Origin: Symmachiella dynata
GTDB taxonomy: Bacteria; Planctomycetota; Planctomycetia; Planctomycetales; Planctomycetaceae
Length of the DNA stretch: 64,000 nt
Assembly (NCBI RefSeq): GCF_007747995.1
Contig: NZ_CP036276.1
Location: 5,756,001-5,820,000, forward strand
Direction: 5' to 3'
The notes beneath the pieces were generated by a model that had not been told where the DNA came from, did no database searches, and was given only the letters and a program-made list of their open reading frames with translations. Positions 25,340 to 34,837 of this stretch are shown piece by piece. Numbering within the stretch: position 1 is the first letter of the stretch; every line of letters begins with the position of its first letter. The position numbers and the translations under genes were made by a program.

Positions 25340-27067
25340 GTGTCAGACACCTCTGCTGTAACATCACGGCCAGATGCGGTGCCAACCGATTCTGCGCGAC
25401 GCTGGATGATCAACTGGCGAGTGGATTCTTTGCTGATTCTGCTCACGCCGCTGATAGCAGTCCCTGCAGTGATGCTGCTCTCATCATCCGTCGTTGGTGT
25501 CGACGCTGCGACCATTTCTTTGATCGTAACAGCCTTCTTCGCCACTGGCCATCATCTACCTGGGATGATCCGGGCCTACGGGGATCGGGACCTGTTCCAG
25601 CGATTTAAGCTGCGGTTCATTCTGGCCCCCCCCTTGGTGTTCTTAGCGTACTTTCCGCTCTACAACTACCACTTCGATCTATACCGACTGATCATCCTCG
25701 TCTGGGCGACTTGGCACGGTTTCATGCAGCTGTACGGCTTCGTGCGAATTTACGATGCCAAGGTGGGATCGACGGCCAAGGCAACGGCGAACTGGGACTG
25801 GTTGGTTTGCCTGTGCGGTTTCGCAACCGCCCGTCTCATGCGGCCAGAACAGGTTTCGAGCACGTTGGGCCACTGGTACTCGGCAGGCGGCCCCTTGATC
25901 CCCCCGACATTGCTGACCACAGTCCGCTGGGGAGCGATAGCAATTTGTATCGCGGTGCTTATCGGCTTTACTGTCAATTACATTGTGCAATGGCGACGCG
26001 GACCTAAGCCGAACCCTCTCAAGGTCGTGATGCTGATCAGCGGCATTGGCACGTGGTGGATCGCCATGTGCTTTGTGGATGAGTTGATCTTAGGCATCGC
26101 CCTGTTCGACATCTGCCATGATGTGCAGTATTTAGCGATTGTTTGGCTGTACAACTGCCGCAGCGTCAACGCAAACCCCAAACTAAACCGCTTCATGCGC
26201 TACGTATTTCGCCGCGGGATGGTCTTGCTGTATTTGGGGCTGATAACTGCTTACGGGACCATTGGTTACATTGCGCCGCTGGTGAAGGATGGCACGATCA
26301 GCAGTATCGTTTACAGCGTACTTTTTACATCAACGATCCTGCACTACTACTACGATGGCTTTATCTGGAAAGTCCGCGAAAAAACCAACCAAGCCAATCT
26401 GGGCTTGGCCGAAGGTGCGGTTGCGCCACGGAGTCAATGGTTATCAGGGATCAGGTCTTCCCACGCTCTCAAATGGGCGCCGGCGATTGTTGTCCTGGGG
26501 TTGCTATTCCTATCCGACCTGATTGATCCACCGTTGACGACTGCCCAAAAAGATAAGATGGACAAGAGCTACGCCCAGACCGTTGTTGGCAAACCGATCC
26601 GCCTTGAAAAACCAGAAGAGATTAGTTGGTTAAACGCGGAATTCCAATCAGCGCAGGACATTGCAGAAACCGTCCCGGACGACCGACGAGCACAATTGCG
26701 GGCTGCCATCTTATTGGCGAACTTCGGACGCAATGATGAGGCGGCAAACCGCTTGGAAGAGCTGCTAAAACAGCACCCCGAGTATTTCGATGCGCACACA
26801 ACCTTGGCAGAAATCCATCTTTACCAGGGCAATCTCGAACAAGCAACCGACAGTTTTCAAACGGCACTTTCCCACGCCAAAACCGGCAAGGAACGCTCTG
26901 CCATCAATCTGAGACTCGGCGAAATCGATCTGCACAAGAAGGATTTTGCTGCGGCTAAAATCAAATTCCAAAAAGCTGTCGAAGACAACCCCCGCCTTTC
27001 AGCCTCCGTCGAAGCGCTAGAAAAGGCCAGCTCCCCCTCACCCAGCCCCTACCCAACCGGCGGTTAG
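25340..27067 (+). CDS. Polytopic His-rich membrane protein fused to TPRs
   Basis: The GTG at 25340 is preferred over the TTG at 25334 because GAGG at 25329-25332 is well spaced from it; product 575 aa. About eight to ten transmembrane segments occupy residues 30-390. Histidines lie in or beside them: FATGHHLPG (H71, H72), TWHGFMQ (H126), CHDVQYLAIVW (H260) and LHYYYDGFIWK (H335). This recalls membrane metalloenzymes, but I do not recognise the family. Residues about 430-560 are tetratricopeptide repeats (RAAILLANFGRNDEAANRLEELLKQHPEYFDAHTTLAEIHLYQGNLEQATDSFQTAL). Function is unknown. Confidence 0.7.
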   Translation: MSDTSAVTSRPDAVPTDSARRWMINWRVDSLLILLTPLIAVPAVMLLSSSVVGVDAATISLIVTAFFATGHHLPGMIRAYGDRDLFQRFKLRFILAPPLVFLAYFPLYNYHFDLYRLIILVWATWHGFMQLYGFVRIYDAKVGSTAKATANWDWLVCLCGFATARLMRPEQVSSTLGHWYSAGGPLIPPTLLTTVRWGAIAICIAVLIGFTVNYIVQWRRGPKPNPLKVVMLISGIGTWWIAMCFVDELILGIALFDICHDVQYLAIVWLYNCRSVNANPKLNRFMRYVFRRGMVLLYLGLITAYGTIGYIAPLVKDGTISSIVYSVLFTSTILHYYYDGFIWKVREKTNQANLGLAEGAVAPRSQWLSGIRSSHALKWAPAIVVLGLLFLSDLIDPPLTTAQKDKMDKSYAQTVVGKPIRLEKPEEISWLNAEFQSAQDIAETVPDDRRAQLRAAILLANFGRNDEAANRLEELLKQHPEYFDAHTTLAEIHLYQGNLEQATDSFQTALSHAKTGKERSAINLRLGEIDLHKKDFAAAKIKFQKAVEDNPRLSASVEALEKASSPSPSPYPTGG

Positions 27068-27133
27068 CTCAGGCTTGGTGGGTGTGCTGAGGCTGCCTGC
27101 GACCTGAGTTGCCTTCATCGCAAGACGGCAGAG

Positions 27134-27766
27134 CTACGTGCTAAAGCTCAGGATGACCAAATTGTTGATCCAGTGCGGGAGCAATGCGGCCCAGATTGAT
27201 TTTGTGTAGTGCACGGCGACTGAAAAAACGACGCCGTAAACAAACAGCGATACCAAAGCCGCGACCAGTGCAACGCCTTGTTGTTTTCCGGACAAAAACC
27301 ACCAGGGAAGATGCAACAAGGAGAAGAGCAACGATTCCAAAAGAATCGCACGAGACGTAGAAGTCACTGACTTTAGGTGCTCTAAGATCACGCGGCGGAA
27401 CATCATTTCTTCGACGAGCGGCGACACGATGATGAAGTTGAACCAAACGGCAAAACCAACTGGCAGCGAGAATATCCGTCCAGAATTTTGTGCCACAATC
27501 ATGACGAAAAACAAGCTGGACAAAACCGTCCCCACCAGCAACCCCTGTCGCCAGTTGTGGCGGAATGCCCAAAAGTCTTCACGGTCCTTGACCACAAAAT
27601 GAACATAGGCCAGTGCGGGGATCAGGACGACGGAGACGCGAACCAGGGCGCGGAGCAACGGCAAAGAAAACGGTTCGCCAACGAACGCCATCAAGACAGA
27701 CCAGAGCGTCCAAGCGGCGAACATTCCACCAACACACCAACGAAAGAGACGCGTCGAACGATTCAT
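27134..27766 (-). CDS. CPBP (CAAX) intramembrane metalloprotease
   Basis: The start at 27766 (MNRSTRLFRWCV) is chosen as the most plausible Met near the first helix; an upstream Met at 27802 is possible. The 210-aa polytopic protein has the EExxxR motif in VSPLVEEMMFRRVI, the second His motif in SLLFSLLHLPWWF and a third in LLPHWINNLVI, which form the zinc site of CPBP/ABI proteases. Family members act in membrane-protein processing or bacteriocin immunity. It converges with the preceding plus-strand gene and has no obvious operon partner. Confidence 0.85.
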   Translation of the reverse strand: MNRSTRLFRWCVGGMFAAWTLWSVLMAFVGEPFSLPLLRALVRVSVVLIPALAYVHFVVKDREDFWAFRHNWRQGLLVGTVLSSLFFVMIVAQNSGRIFSLPVGFAVWFNFIIVSPLVEEMMFRRVILEHLKSVTSTSRAILLESLLFSLLHLPWWFLSGKQQGVALVAALVSLFVYGVVFSVAVHYTKSIWAALLPHWINNLVILSFST

Positions 27767-27954
27767 AGGATCTGCTTGATTCTTGGAATGGGCAAGTGGC
27801 ACGCCGTCGAAGAGCGGTTTGAATTTCTGAAATGCTAAAACGACAGTGCTGGGTTATTGCGATGATCGTTCACGTTTATGGTGCCACTGCTGGATTTTCG
27901 AGTAGATGCGGGGCGTTTGTCGTCGATTCGCGTGGAAAACTCGCCCTTCTACCG

Positions 27955-27984
27955 CACTGGCGGACAAGCCCAATCCTGTTCGGC
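27955..27984. repeat. Left IS boundary: half palindrome, 5-bp repeat, terminal IR
   Basis: CACTGGCGG (27955-27963) is followed by ACAAG (27964-27968) and the 16-base terminal repeat CCCAATCCTGTTCGGC (27969-27984). On the other side of the IS the same ACAAG occurs in direct orientation (29445-29449) next to CCGCCAGTG (29450-29458). This is consistent with insertion into the loop of a CACTGGCGG-ACAAG-CCGCCAGTG hairpin, with ACAAG duplicated. Confidence 0.7.
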
Positions 27985-29444
27985 ACGGAATTTGCGCCAT
28001 GGGCTTTGGTAGTCTTTCATAACTGCCAATTTGACGGAGAGGCGCCCTGTGGCCAGGAAGAAAGCGAAGCGGGTTTCCGATGCGGATTTGACCGGACTGA
28101 AATATCTGAAACGAATCTCTTCGCTGCTCAAACGCTTGCGGCCCGTCGGCTGCGAACGGGACAAAGCGGGCAATCGCGACTTGTTTTTTGATCAGTATTG
28201 CGGGTTGATACTGCTGTACATGTTCAACCCGATCGTCACTTCGCTGCGCGGCATGCAACAAACCAGCCAACTCAAAAAAGTGCAGCGCTTGCTGGGCTGC
28301 CAACGGGCTTCGCTGGGTTCGTTGTCCGAAGCGGCACGTGTGTTTGACCCGGAATTGCTGCGGGAAATCGCCGGTGAACTGCTCCAGCGCGCTCCGCAAC
28401 GCGCCGACTGCGACCCGCGGCTGAAAGACTTCGCGCAGACCTTGACCGCCGTCGACGGCAGCCTGCTGAAGAAGCTGCCGCAAATCACGCAGGCCTGTTT
28501 TGCCACCCGCAACGATCGCGGTTTTAAGCTGCACGCGCACTTTGAAATCCTCAAAGGCGTGCCTGTCAAATCGGCAGTCACCGACGCCAGCGGCCAAGGA
28601 CCGGCCAATGAAAAAAACGTGTTGCGCAGCCAATTGGAACCGGACCGTTGTTACGTGATCGATCGCGGTTACGAACAATTTTCGCTGTTCAACGCGATCG
28701 TCGATGTCGGCAGCAGCTACGTTTGCCGCATCCGCAACGACCGCACGTTTACGGCTGACGAGGTTCGCGAACTGGACGACGAGGCGCGGGTGGCGGGAGT
28801 GTTGGAAGACGCCATCGGCCAACTCGGCTCGCCCAAGTCGCGACGGATTGAGCATCCGCAGCATCGCGTGCGACGGGTTGTGATTCGCGCCGAAACGCAT
28901 CCCAAACGAGGCGGACGCAAACGGGCCGCCGCCACGCACGACGTCGTACTGGTGACGAACTTGCTGGACGTGCCGGCGGAAATCCTTGCGTTGATTTATC
29001 GCTGCCGCTGGATGATCGAATTGTACTTTCGGTTTTTGAAACATGTGCTGGGCTGCCGCAAGTTATTAAGCGACTGTGACAACGGAATCGAAATTCAAAC
29101 GTACTGTGCGATCATCGCTTGCCTGCTGATCAGCCTAGTGACCGGCCGCAAGCCGACGCTGCGGACGTATGAAATGCTTTGTTATTACTTCCAAGGTTTG
29201 GCGGATGAAGAAGAACTACTGGCCCACATAAACCGTTTGCCGCCGCACGCCACGACAAGCGTCTAACCCCACTCGCTCCGCGACTCCCCGCAGATGACGA
29301 GCCGCTCAACGCTGCGCTGAGACAACTCCCCACCCCACCAACCGCAGCCCTTGCAGCCACGCCCTCCCCCAAAAAACAAGCAAACACACCGCCACCTTGC
29401 CATCACGCCCAACAATAGCAACAATCGAGCCGAACAGGATTGGG
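27969..29444 (+). mobile_element. IS4-family insertion sequence, intact
   Basis: A 1476-bp element bounded by perfect 16-bp terminal inverted repeats, CCCAATCCTGTTCGGC at the left and GCCGAACAGGATTGGG at the right, and flanked by the 5-bp direct repeat ACAAG. It carries one transposase gene in full reading frame. No flanking gene is split: the CPBP gene ends its start region at 27766 and the next gene is at 29801. IS4-family direct repeats are often longer than 5 bp, so the duplication length is a point to verify. Confidence 0.8.
28049..29266 (+). CDS. IS4-family DDE transposase
   Basis: The frame is open from a TTG at 28031, but the GTG at 28049 has a GGAGAG Shine-Dalgarno block about seven bases ahead, giving 405 aa. 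The catalytic DDE residues are seen in TAVDGSLL, YVIDRGYEQF and the IS4 signature Y-x2-R-x3-E-x6-K, YRCRWMIELYFRFLK. No frameshift or internal stop is visible, so the enzyme may be active. It lies inside the 27969-29444 element. Confidence 0.92.
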   Translation: MARKKAKRVSDADLTGLKYLKRISSLLKRLRPVGCERDKAGNRDLFFDQYCGLILLYMFNPIVTSLRGMQQTSQLKKVQRLLGCQRASLGSLSEAARVFDPELLREIAGELLQRAPQRADCDPRLKDFAQTLTAVDGSLLKKLPQITQACFATRNDRGFKLHAHFEILKGVPVKSAVTDASGQGPANEKNVLRSQLEPDRCYVIDRGYEQFSLFNAIVDVGSSYVCRIRNDRTFTADEVRELDDEARVAGVLEDAIGQLGSPKSRRIEHPQHRVRRVVIRAETHPKRGGRKRAAATHDVVLVTNLLDVPAEILALIYRCRWMIELYFRFLKHVLGCRKLLSDCDNGIEIQTYCAIIACLLISLVTGRKPTLRTYEMLCYYFQGLADEEELLAHINRLPPHATTSV

Positions 29445-29800
29445 ACAAGCCGCCAGTGGCACCCCGCGTAACAGTTGTGAGCGAACCGAGATTCCGTGAA
29501 TTTCAACAAATTGACAGAGCGCTGTCGCACTAAGCGGGTCCCGGAAAAGGTATGCTGGTTGAACACAACACGACGCGCGTCGCCACAGGTCATGATTCGT
29601 TCGAGCTTGTCAAATCTTACCGTGAGAAATGAAAACACAGAAAATCGGCAAGCGAACTTTTGCTAGGATGACGGTCCCATGGATCGATGAAGCCATTGAA
29701 AACAGCCCGATATCAACACCAGGCCGTTCACGCGTGGTGAACGGCCTGGGCTGACGCTTCTGGATGATCGTGGGCGTAGGCCCTCGGATCACGTCTCCTT
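29445..29800. other. Spacer downstream of the IS
   Basis: Begins with the right-hand flank of the IS (ACAAG and CCGCCAGTG). The remaining 340 bases show no ORF that looks coding; the hairpin at 29719-29749 lies at the DUF11 gene end. Confidence 0.4.
29719..29749 (-). terminator. Hairpin downstream of the DUF11 gene
   Basis: CCAGGCCGTTCAC and GTGAACGGCCTGG form a 13-bp perfect stem with a 5-base loop, about 50 bases past the stop of the minus-strand DUF11 gene. No long U-tract follows, so it is a probable but not certain terminator. Confidence 0.55.
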
Positions 29801-31693
29801 TTATTCGCCGTAGAACTTCGTCAGTTCTTCAACGATCAGTGGCTGTTGGATCGAGTCACTGGTCAAGCGGGCACGGAACCGCAAGTTCCCGGCATTGCTG
29901 CCGATGATGCGGAGCTGATAGGTCGCCGTTTCCGACGGTCCCAATTCCGGAATCGAGCGGAAGACCAACAGGCCATTCTCAGCAATGTGAGCCGAGGGGC
30001 CTTCGGCATTGATCAACTCGATACCGTTGGGCAGTTCGATGGAGATGCCCATGTTGGCGGCGGCTTTGGAGCCACGGTTTTCCACACGCACTTCGATCGA
30101 TGTTTCCGCACCGACTTCGACCGGATCGTCCCGATCGTCGACGACCATGACCAAGGCGGCACTGCCTTCGACGTTGGCGGCCATTTCGATTTCCTTGTGG
30201 CTGCCTTCATCCGATGTGACACGGACGTGGTGTTTGAAATCACCAATGGTTTTGGCCAGCAATTCGATGTCCAGTTCGACCGATTGTCCGGCGTCCAAGT
30301 GCCCGACATACCAGGTCACACCCTTGCCCGTGGAATCTGCTTTGCCGCCGTTGCTGGCTTTGACAAATTCGAATCCGGTCGGGATTTCGTGGTAGACGCG
30401 AACGTTGTTGCTCGCAGCACCACCGTCGTTGGTGACAGTCACACTGTATTTGCCGCGGCGATTGATGTACCGCAGTGAAGGTCCATCGAGATTGACGTCC
30501 AGGCTAGGAGCGACAATTTCGATACGGGACGCGGCCCGTTGTTTCAAGCCGCCTTTACCGGTGGCCTGTACGAGTACGATATGATCGCCACCATTGACAG
30601 CCGCCATGGCAAGGCGGATCGAGCGGCTTTCACCGGGGCCCAATGAACCGACACCGATGGACAGGTCGGTTCCTTTAGAATGTTTCAGTCCTTCAGGAAT
30701 CGTGGCTTGCAGAACGACATTGTGAGCCACACCGGTTCCCGGATTGGAAACGGTCACCATGTGGGGAGTCGGGTCGCCGATGACGGCAGATTCCGGTCCC
30801 TTCATTTCGACTTTCAACAACGGCTCGTCCACTTGGAAGTTAGCAATCGATGTTCCCGTGAAGCGAACATTCGCAGCCGTCGCCAATTCACCCGGAATGC
30901 TCGGAATCAAGCGAATCCGGATTTCGGTTTTGGAACCGGCCGCCAATTCGGGGAATTCCCAAGTCAATCGCTCGACGCTATTGGCCGGTTTGGGTTCGGC
31001 ATCCAACAGGCGGACTGAGTTCGGGAATGTCGCATCGACGATGACTTCGTGTGCGGCAGCGTCGCTGGTGTTCTCAACGATCAGACTGCATTCGCATTCT
31101 TGACCGACATTGATTTCATCATACATTTTCCATGTCAAATTGACCGCTGGTGTTCCGGTCGAGCGGACGATGGAGTGTGCGGTTGTTGTGACAGGCTTGT
31201 CCGCGGCGGCCGACGGCTCAACAAAATCAATGGCCGGTTTCGTATCAGCCGATTTGACTGCACGTGTCTGGCGGATTGTTGCACGAGCCCCTTCCTTAAA
31301 CAAGTGGTCGGCGTTGTAGACCGGAGGTTTCGGAGCGACCTCAATTTTCCCCGAGGCCTGACGAACCTTCTCGTCCCGCCCCAATTGATCGTCACTGCGG
31401 TGATCAGCGTGACGCACATCTTTGACGTCGCCAGGCTTGGCCTCTGCCGCAGCTTGTACTGCTTTCTCGTCTTCTGCTTCGAACAGTTTTCGATAGTTTT
31501 TGACGGCGGTCGCACGATCGCGACTATAGCGACGGCTCGCTCTTTTCTTTTTTGCCAAGAATTTTTCGTAGCGTGAGGCGGTGTCATCCACTCCCGCGTT
31601 TTGGTCCGCGGCCCAGGCCGCACTGGTCATTCCCACGATGGTTGCCATCGCGAGCATCCACATCCCGCTTCGCATCCTAGATACCTCATTCAT
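29801..31693 (-). CDS. Secreted DUF11-repeat surface protein
   Basis: The 630-aa protein has a signal peptide (MRSGMWMLAMATIVGMTSAAWA; MNEVSR precedes it), then a charged, lysine/arginine-rich segment to about residue 140. From about residue 190 to the end are four or more DUF11/CARDB-type beta repeats, each starting with a balance of V-x-V-x-N-x-G and ending E-L-x-x-G-E/S: LIVENTSDAAAHEVIVDATFP, MVTVSNPGTGVAHNVVLQAT, SVTVTNDGGAASNNVRVYHE and EVRVENRGSKAAANMGISIE. Such OmcB-like proteins are abundant in planctomycete envelopes. It probably forms part of the protein cell wall or surface layer. Confidence 0.85.
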   Translation of the reverse strand: MNEVSRMRSGMWMLAMATIVGMTSAAWAADQNAGVDDTASRYEKFLAKKKRASRRYSRDRATAVKNYRKLFEAEDEKAVQAAAEAKPGDVKDVRHADHRSDDQLGRDEKVRQASGKIEVAPKPPVYNADHLFKEGARATIRQTRAVKSADTKPAIDFVEPSAAADKPVTTTAHSIVRSTGTPAVNLTWKMYDEINVGQECECSLIVENTSDAAAHEVIVDATFPNSVRLLDAEPKPANSVERLTWEFPELAAGSKTEIRIRLIPSIPGELATAANVRFTGTSIANFQVDEPLLKVEMKGPESAVIGDPTPHMVTVSNPGTGVAHNVVLQATIPEGLKHSKGTDLSIGVGSLGPGESRSIRLAMAAVNGGDHIVLVQATGKGGLKQRAASRIEIVAPSLDVNLDGPSLRYINRRGKYSVTVTNDGGAASNNVRVYHEIPTGFEFVKASNGGKADSTGKGVTWYVGHLDAGQSVELDIELLAKTIGDFKHHVRVTSDEGSHKEIEMAANVEGSAALVMVVDDRDDPVEVGAETSIEVRVENRGSKAAANMGISIELPNGIELINAEGPSAHIAENGLLVFRSIPELGPSETATYQLRIIGSNAGNLRFRARLTSDSIQQPLIVEELTKFYGE

Positions 31694-32051
31694 TCAAAGT
31701 AGTGACCGGTCCGTTGCGACGAGTCATCCCGAAAAACCGAAACATCGCTGACCGGTACTTGGCCCGGAAAAGTGGTTTTTTTGAGAGACGCTTTCTGAAT
31801 TCTCGAGTAGGACCTTAAGGATCCCCAAGAGGATTCAGCTGCCGTCGCAGCCCTGTGGCAAAGCCGATGATTCATCACCGACTAGACACACACAAATCAT
31901 CCATTGTCGTTGGTATCGGTCGTTTCAATCGTACGGCTAAAGCCGATTTGGCAAGATTTGACGGTTTTTCCGATTGTGCGGCGCCAACTGAGCGCAAACG
32001 TTTCGAGATGCGCGGTTGAATCTCGACCGCCGAATCGACAAACTGGCTAAA

Positions 32052-32165
32052 ACCAGTTTCAAAACCGGGTCGTGCCTGTTCCGGTCACTTGGTCACTTGT
32101 AGATCAGTTCACTTGCATCTCAGTGTCAGCGGGCCGCATCCCAGGGTTTTGAAACAACTGGTACC
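32052..32165. repeat. GTTTCAAAACC inverted repeat, copy A
   Basis: CCAGTTTCAAAACCGG (32053-32068) and GGGTTTTGAAACAACTGG (32144-32161) are inverted and about 75 bases apart. A local AAACTGG-CTAAAA-CCAGTTT hairpin overlaps the left arm (32040-32059). The pair is upstream of the gamma-glutamyltransferase gene. The same arm sequence occurs at 48761-48840 and 58402-58475. The rest of 31694-32221 shows no ORF or RNA gene. Confidence 0.6.
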
Positions 32166-32221
32166 GAGACGCGTTTGCCTTCCCCCCTGTTCCCCTGTGT
32201 TTACTGAGAGCGGCGGCCGAT

Positions 32222-33991
32222 ATGCGGTATCTCCCGACCAGACAGCGACTGATTTGTGCAATTGCGGTCCTGTACCTTCTTTGTGGAGCAGCAATCTTGA
32301 GGGACTTTCAACCTTATCTCGATACGGAACAAGTTGTTGCCGACAGCGGCTACGTGCGGCCGGCGCCCAACGGACGCCAAAGCCGGTCAGCAGTCATCGC
32401 CCAAAACGGCATCGTCGCCACCAGCCAACCGTTGGCTGCCCAAGCGGGATTGGATGTCCTCAAAGCGGGTGGCAATGCCGCCGACGCTGCTATCGCCGCC
32501 AACGCCGTAATTGGGCTCACCGAACCGATGAGTTGTGGCATCGGCGGTGATCTGTTCGTGATCTATTGGGATGCAAAATCGCAAAAGCTGTACGGCCTCA
32601 ACGCCAGCGGACGCAGCCCCTACGCATTGAATCGCCAAGTTTTTACCGAGCAAGGTTTGACGCAGATTCCCACACAAGGGCCGCTCGCGTGGTCGGTGCC
32701 GGGATGTGTCGATGGTTGGGCGGAACTCAACGAGCGGTTTGGAACCATGCCGCTCAAAGAAATTTTGCAACCTGCCATTGAATATGCCGAAGCGGGGTTT
32801 CCGGTTAGCGAAATCATCGGCCTCGGCTGGAAAGGCTCGCAGCGATCGCTCAGTGCTTGGCCCGACTCGGCAACAACGTACCTCCCTGGCGGGAGCGCGC
32901 CGGGCATCGGAGAAATCTTCAAAAATCCTAATCTGGCTGCCAGCTACCGCAAAATTGCCGAACAAGGCCGCGACGCGTTTTATCGTGGCGACATCGCTAA
33001 ATCGATTGTCGACTTCAGCGAAAAAAACGGGGGCTATTTTTCCCTCCGCGATTTTGAAGACCATACCTCGGAATGGGTCGAACCGGTTTCAACAAATTAC
33101 CGCGGCTACGACATCTGGGAACTCCCCCCCAATGGCCAGGGGATTGCGGCGCTGCAGATTTTGAATCTTTTGGAGCCATACGACATCAAATCGCTGGGGC
33201 ACAACAGCCCGGAATTCGCGCATCTATTCGTCGAAGCCAAAAAGCTGGCCTTTGCCGATCGCGCGAAATTCTATGCCGATCCAAGCTTCAACAAACTGCC
33301 GACCGCTGAGTTAATCTCCAAGCCTTATGCGGACCGGCGCCGGCAATTGATTGATCCGTCGCGGGCAGCGACCAATGTGCCGGCGGGCGATCCGATCCTG
33401 CAAAATGGCGACACGATCTATCTGACCGTCGTCGACAAAGACCGCAATTGCTGTTCATTGATTCAAAGCAACTACTACAGTTTCGGCTCGCAGGTCGTGC
33501 CGGGAGATGTGGGGTTTGTCCTGCAAAACCGTGGGGCGTTGTTTTCACTGCAAGAAGACCACCTGAATCGCTTAGAACCACATAAACGCCCCTTCCACAC
33601 GATCATTCCCGCCATGGCGACGAAGGATGGAAAACCGTGGCTGTGCTTCGGTGTGATGGGGGGCGACATGCAGCCGCAAGGACACGCGCAGGTGTTAATC
33701 AACATGATCGATTTCGGCATGGACGTTCAGGAAGCGGGTGATGCGGCGCGGATCCGGCATCTGGGATCACGCACGCCTACCGACATACCCATGGACGCAA
33801 CGGGCGGAACTGTGAATGTTGAACCGACGATCCCGCAATCGACGATCGATGCCCTGCAAGCCAAGGGGCATCGTGTCGAACGCTCCGTCGGTGGCTTTGG
33901 CGGTTACCAAGCGATTATGGTTGACCACGATCAAGGCACCCTTCATGGCGGGACCGAACCGCGCAAAGACGGCGCCGCCGTCGGCTATTAA
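32222..33991 (+). CDS. Gamma-glutamyltransferase family protein
   Basis: The 589-aa protein starts with a signal anchor (RLICAIAVLYLLCGAAIL), then GIVATSQPLAAQAGLDVLKAGGNAADAAIAANAV and EPMSCGIGGDLFVIYWDAKS, both typical of gamma-glutamyltransferase. The autoprocessing Thr is in GDTIYLTVVDKDRNCC (about residue 400), followed by NRGALFSL and MGGDMQPQGHAQVL. The enzyme class cleaves gamma-glutamyl bonds (for example glutathione) outside the cytoplasm. Substrate specificity cannot be inferred. The upstream spacer contains the GTTTCAAAACC repeat. Confidence 0.9.
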   Translation: MRYLPTRQRLICAIAVLYLLCGAAILRDFQPYLDTEQVVADSGYVRPAPNGRQSRSAVIAQNGIVATSQPLAAQAGLDVLKAGGNAADAAIAANAVIGLTEPMSCGIGGDLFVIYWDAKSQKLYGLNASGRSPYALNRQVFTEQGLTQIPTQGPLAWSVPGCVDGWAELNERFGTMPLKEILQPAIEYAEAGFPVSEIIGLGWKGSQRSLSAWPDSATTYLPGGSAPGIGEIFKNPNLAASYRKIAEQGRDAFYRGDIAKSIVDFSEKNGGYFSLRDFEDHTSEWVEPVSTNYRGYDIWELPPNGQGIAALQILNLLEPYDIKSLGHNSPEFAHLFVEAKKLAFADRAKFYADPSFNKLPTAELISKPYADRRRQLIDPSRAATNVPAGDPILQNGDTIYLTVVDKDRNCCSLIQSNYYSFGSQVVPGDVGFVLQNRGALFSLQEDHLNRLEPHKRPFHTIIPAMATKDGKPWLCFGVMGGDMQPQGHAQVLINMIDFGMDVQEAGDAARIRHLGSRTPTDIPMDATGGTVNVEPTIPQSTIDALQAKGHRVERSVGGFGGYQAIMVDHDQGTLHGGTEPRKDGAAVGY

Positions 33992-34051
33992 ACACTCCAC
34001 CACCCAAGCACCCGCTCATCCTGCGGGCAGAACAACGCGAAATAGAATCAC

Positions 34052-34828
34052 GTGGAAATCGAAAAAACACAACTGTTGGAACTGCTCGAATCACTCAGTC
34101 GCGGCGACGTCTCCCCCGAGGGTCTGATTGAGCAATTGGAAACGGCGCGGAGCGTCGGCACACACGATGCGCAGGTCGATGTCGATCGTCAACAGCGCTG
34201 CGGCTTTCCGGAAGTCGTCTTTTGCGAGGGAAAAACGGCGGCCGCGATTGCCGATATTTTCCGCGTGTTGATCGCGCAAAAACAGGACTGTTTCGGCACG
34301 CGACTGTCGGCCGACAAAGCGGAGAGCTTGCTGGAATGGTTTCCCGAAGCCCAGCACAACGGCGTGGCCCGCACGATACGAATCCCCCTACCGGATCTCC
34401 CCGAACCGACTGGCAATGTCGTCGTGATCACCGCTGGAACCGGTGACCGCCCGGTGGCCGAGGAGGCAGTCGAAACCGCGCGGTGGATGGGCTGCAACGT
34501 ACGGTTGATTGTCGACATCGGCGTGGCCGGTCCACACCGCTTGCTGCAAGAGAAACAAAATTTCGTCGGCGCCGATGCGGTCGTCGTCGCCGCCGGGATG
34601 GAAGGCGCTTTGCCCTCGGTCGTCGGGGGCCATGTCGCCTGCCCGGTGATCGCCGTTCCCACCAGCATTGGCTACGGCGCCAGTTTCGGCGGCCTGGCGG
34701 CACTGTTGGGCATGGTCAATAGCTGCGCCGCCAACGTCACGGTCGTCAACATCGATGCCGGTTTCAAAGGAGGCTACCTCGCCGGCCTAATCGCCCGCCA
34801 ATCCGCACCGCGAAATGTGACATCTTAG
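34052..34828 (+). CDS. larB: LarB, pyridinium-3,5-biscarboxylate mononucleotide synthase
   Basis: Start is a GTG at 34052; product 258 aa. A short N-terminal helical part is followed by DVDRQQRCGFPEVVFCEGKT and the AIR-carboxylase-like C-domain with GTGDRPVAEEA, VDIGVAGPHRLLQ, VVAAGMEGALPSVVGG, VPTSIGYGASFGG and NIDAGFKGG. These match LarB, which carboxylates and hydrolyses nicotinate adenine dinucleotide in making the nickel-pincer cofactor of lactate racemase. LarC and LarE are not in this window, so the pathway is not shown to be complete here. Confidence 0.88.
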   Translation: MEIEKTQLLELLESLSRGDVSPEGLIEQLETARSVGTHDAQVDVDRQQRCGFPEVVFCEGKTAAAIADIFRVLIAQKQDCFGTRLSADKAESLLEWFPEAQHNGVARTIRIPLPDLPEPTGNVVVITAGTGDRPVAEEAVETARWMGCNVRLIVDIGVAGPHRLLQEKQNFVGADAVVVAAGMEGALPSVVGGHVACPVIAVPTSIGYGASFGGLAALLGMVNSCAANVTVVNIDAGFKGGYLAGLIARQSAPRNVTS

Positions 34829-34837
34829 CGGTGCCAT

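Noticed and set aside
27832-28191. An ORF running from the CPBP side into the IS
   Set aside because: It crosses the IS boundary and overlaps the transposase in another frame; the sequence is not protein-like.
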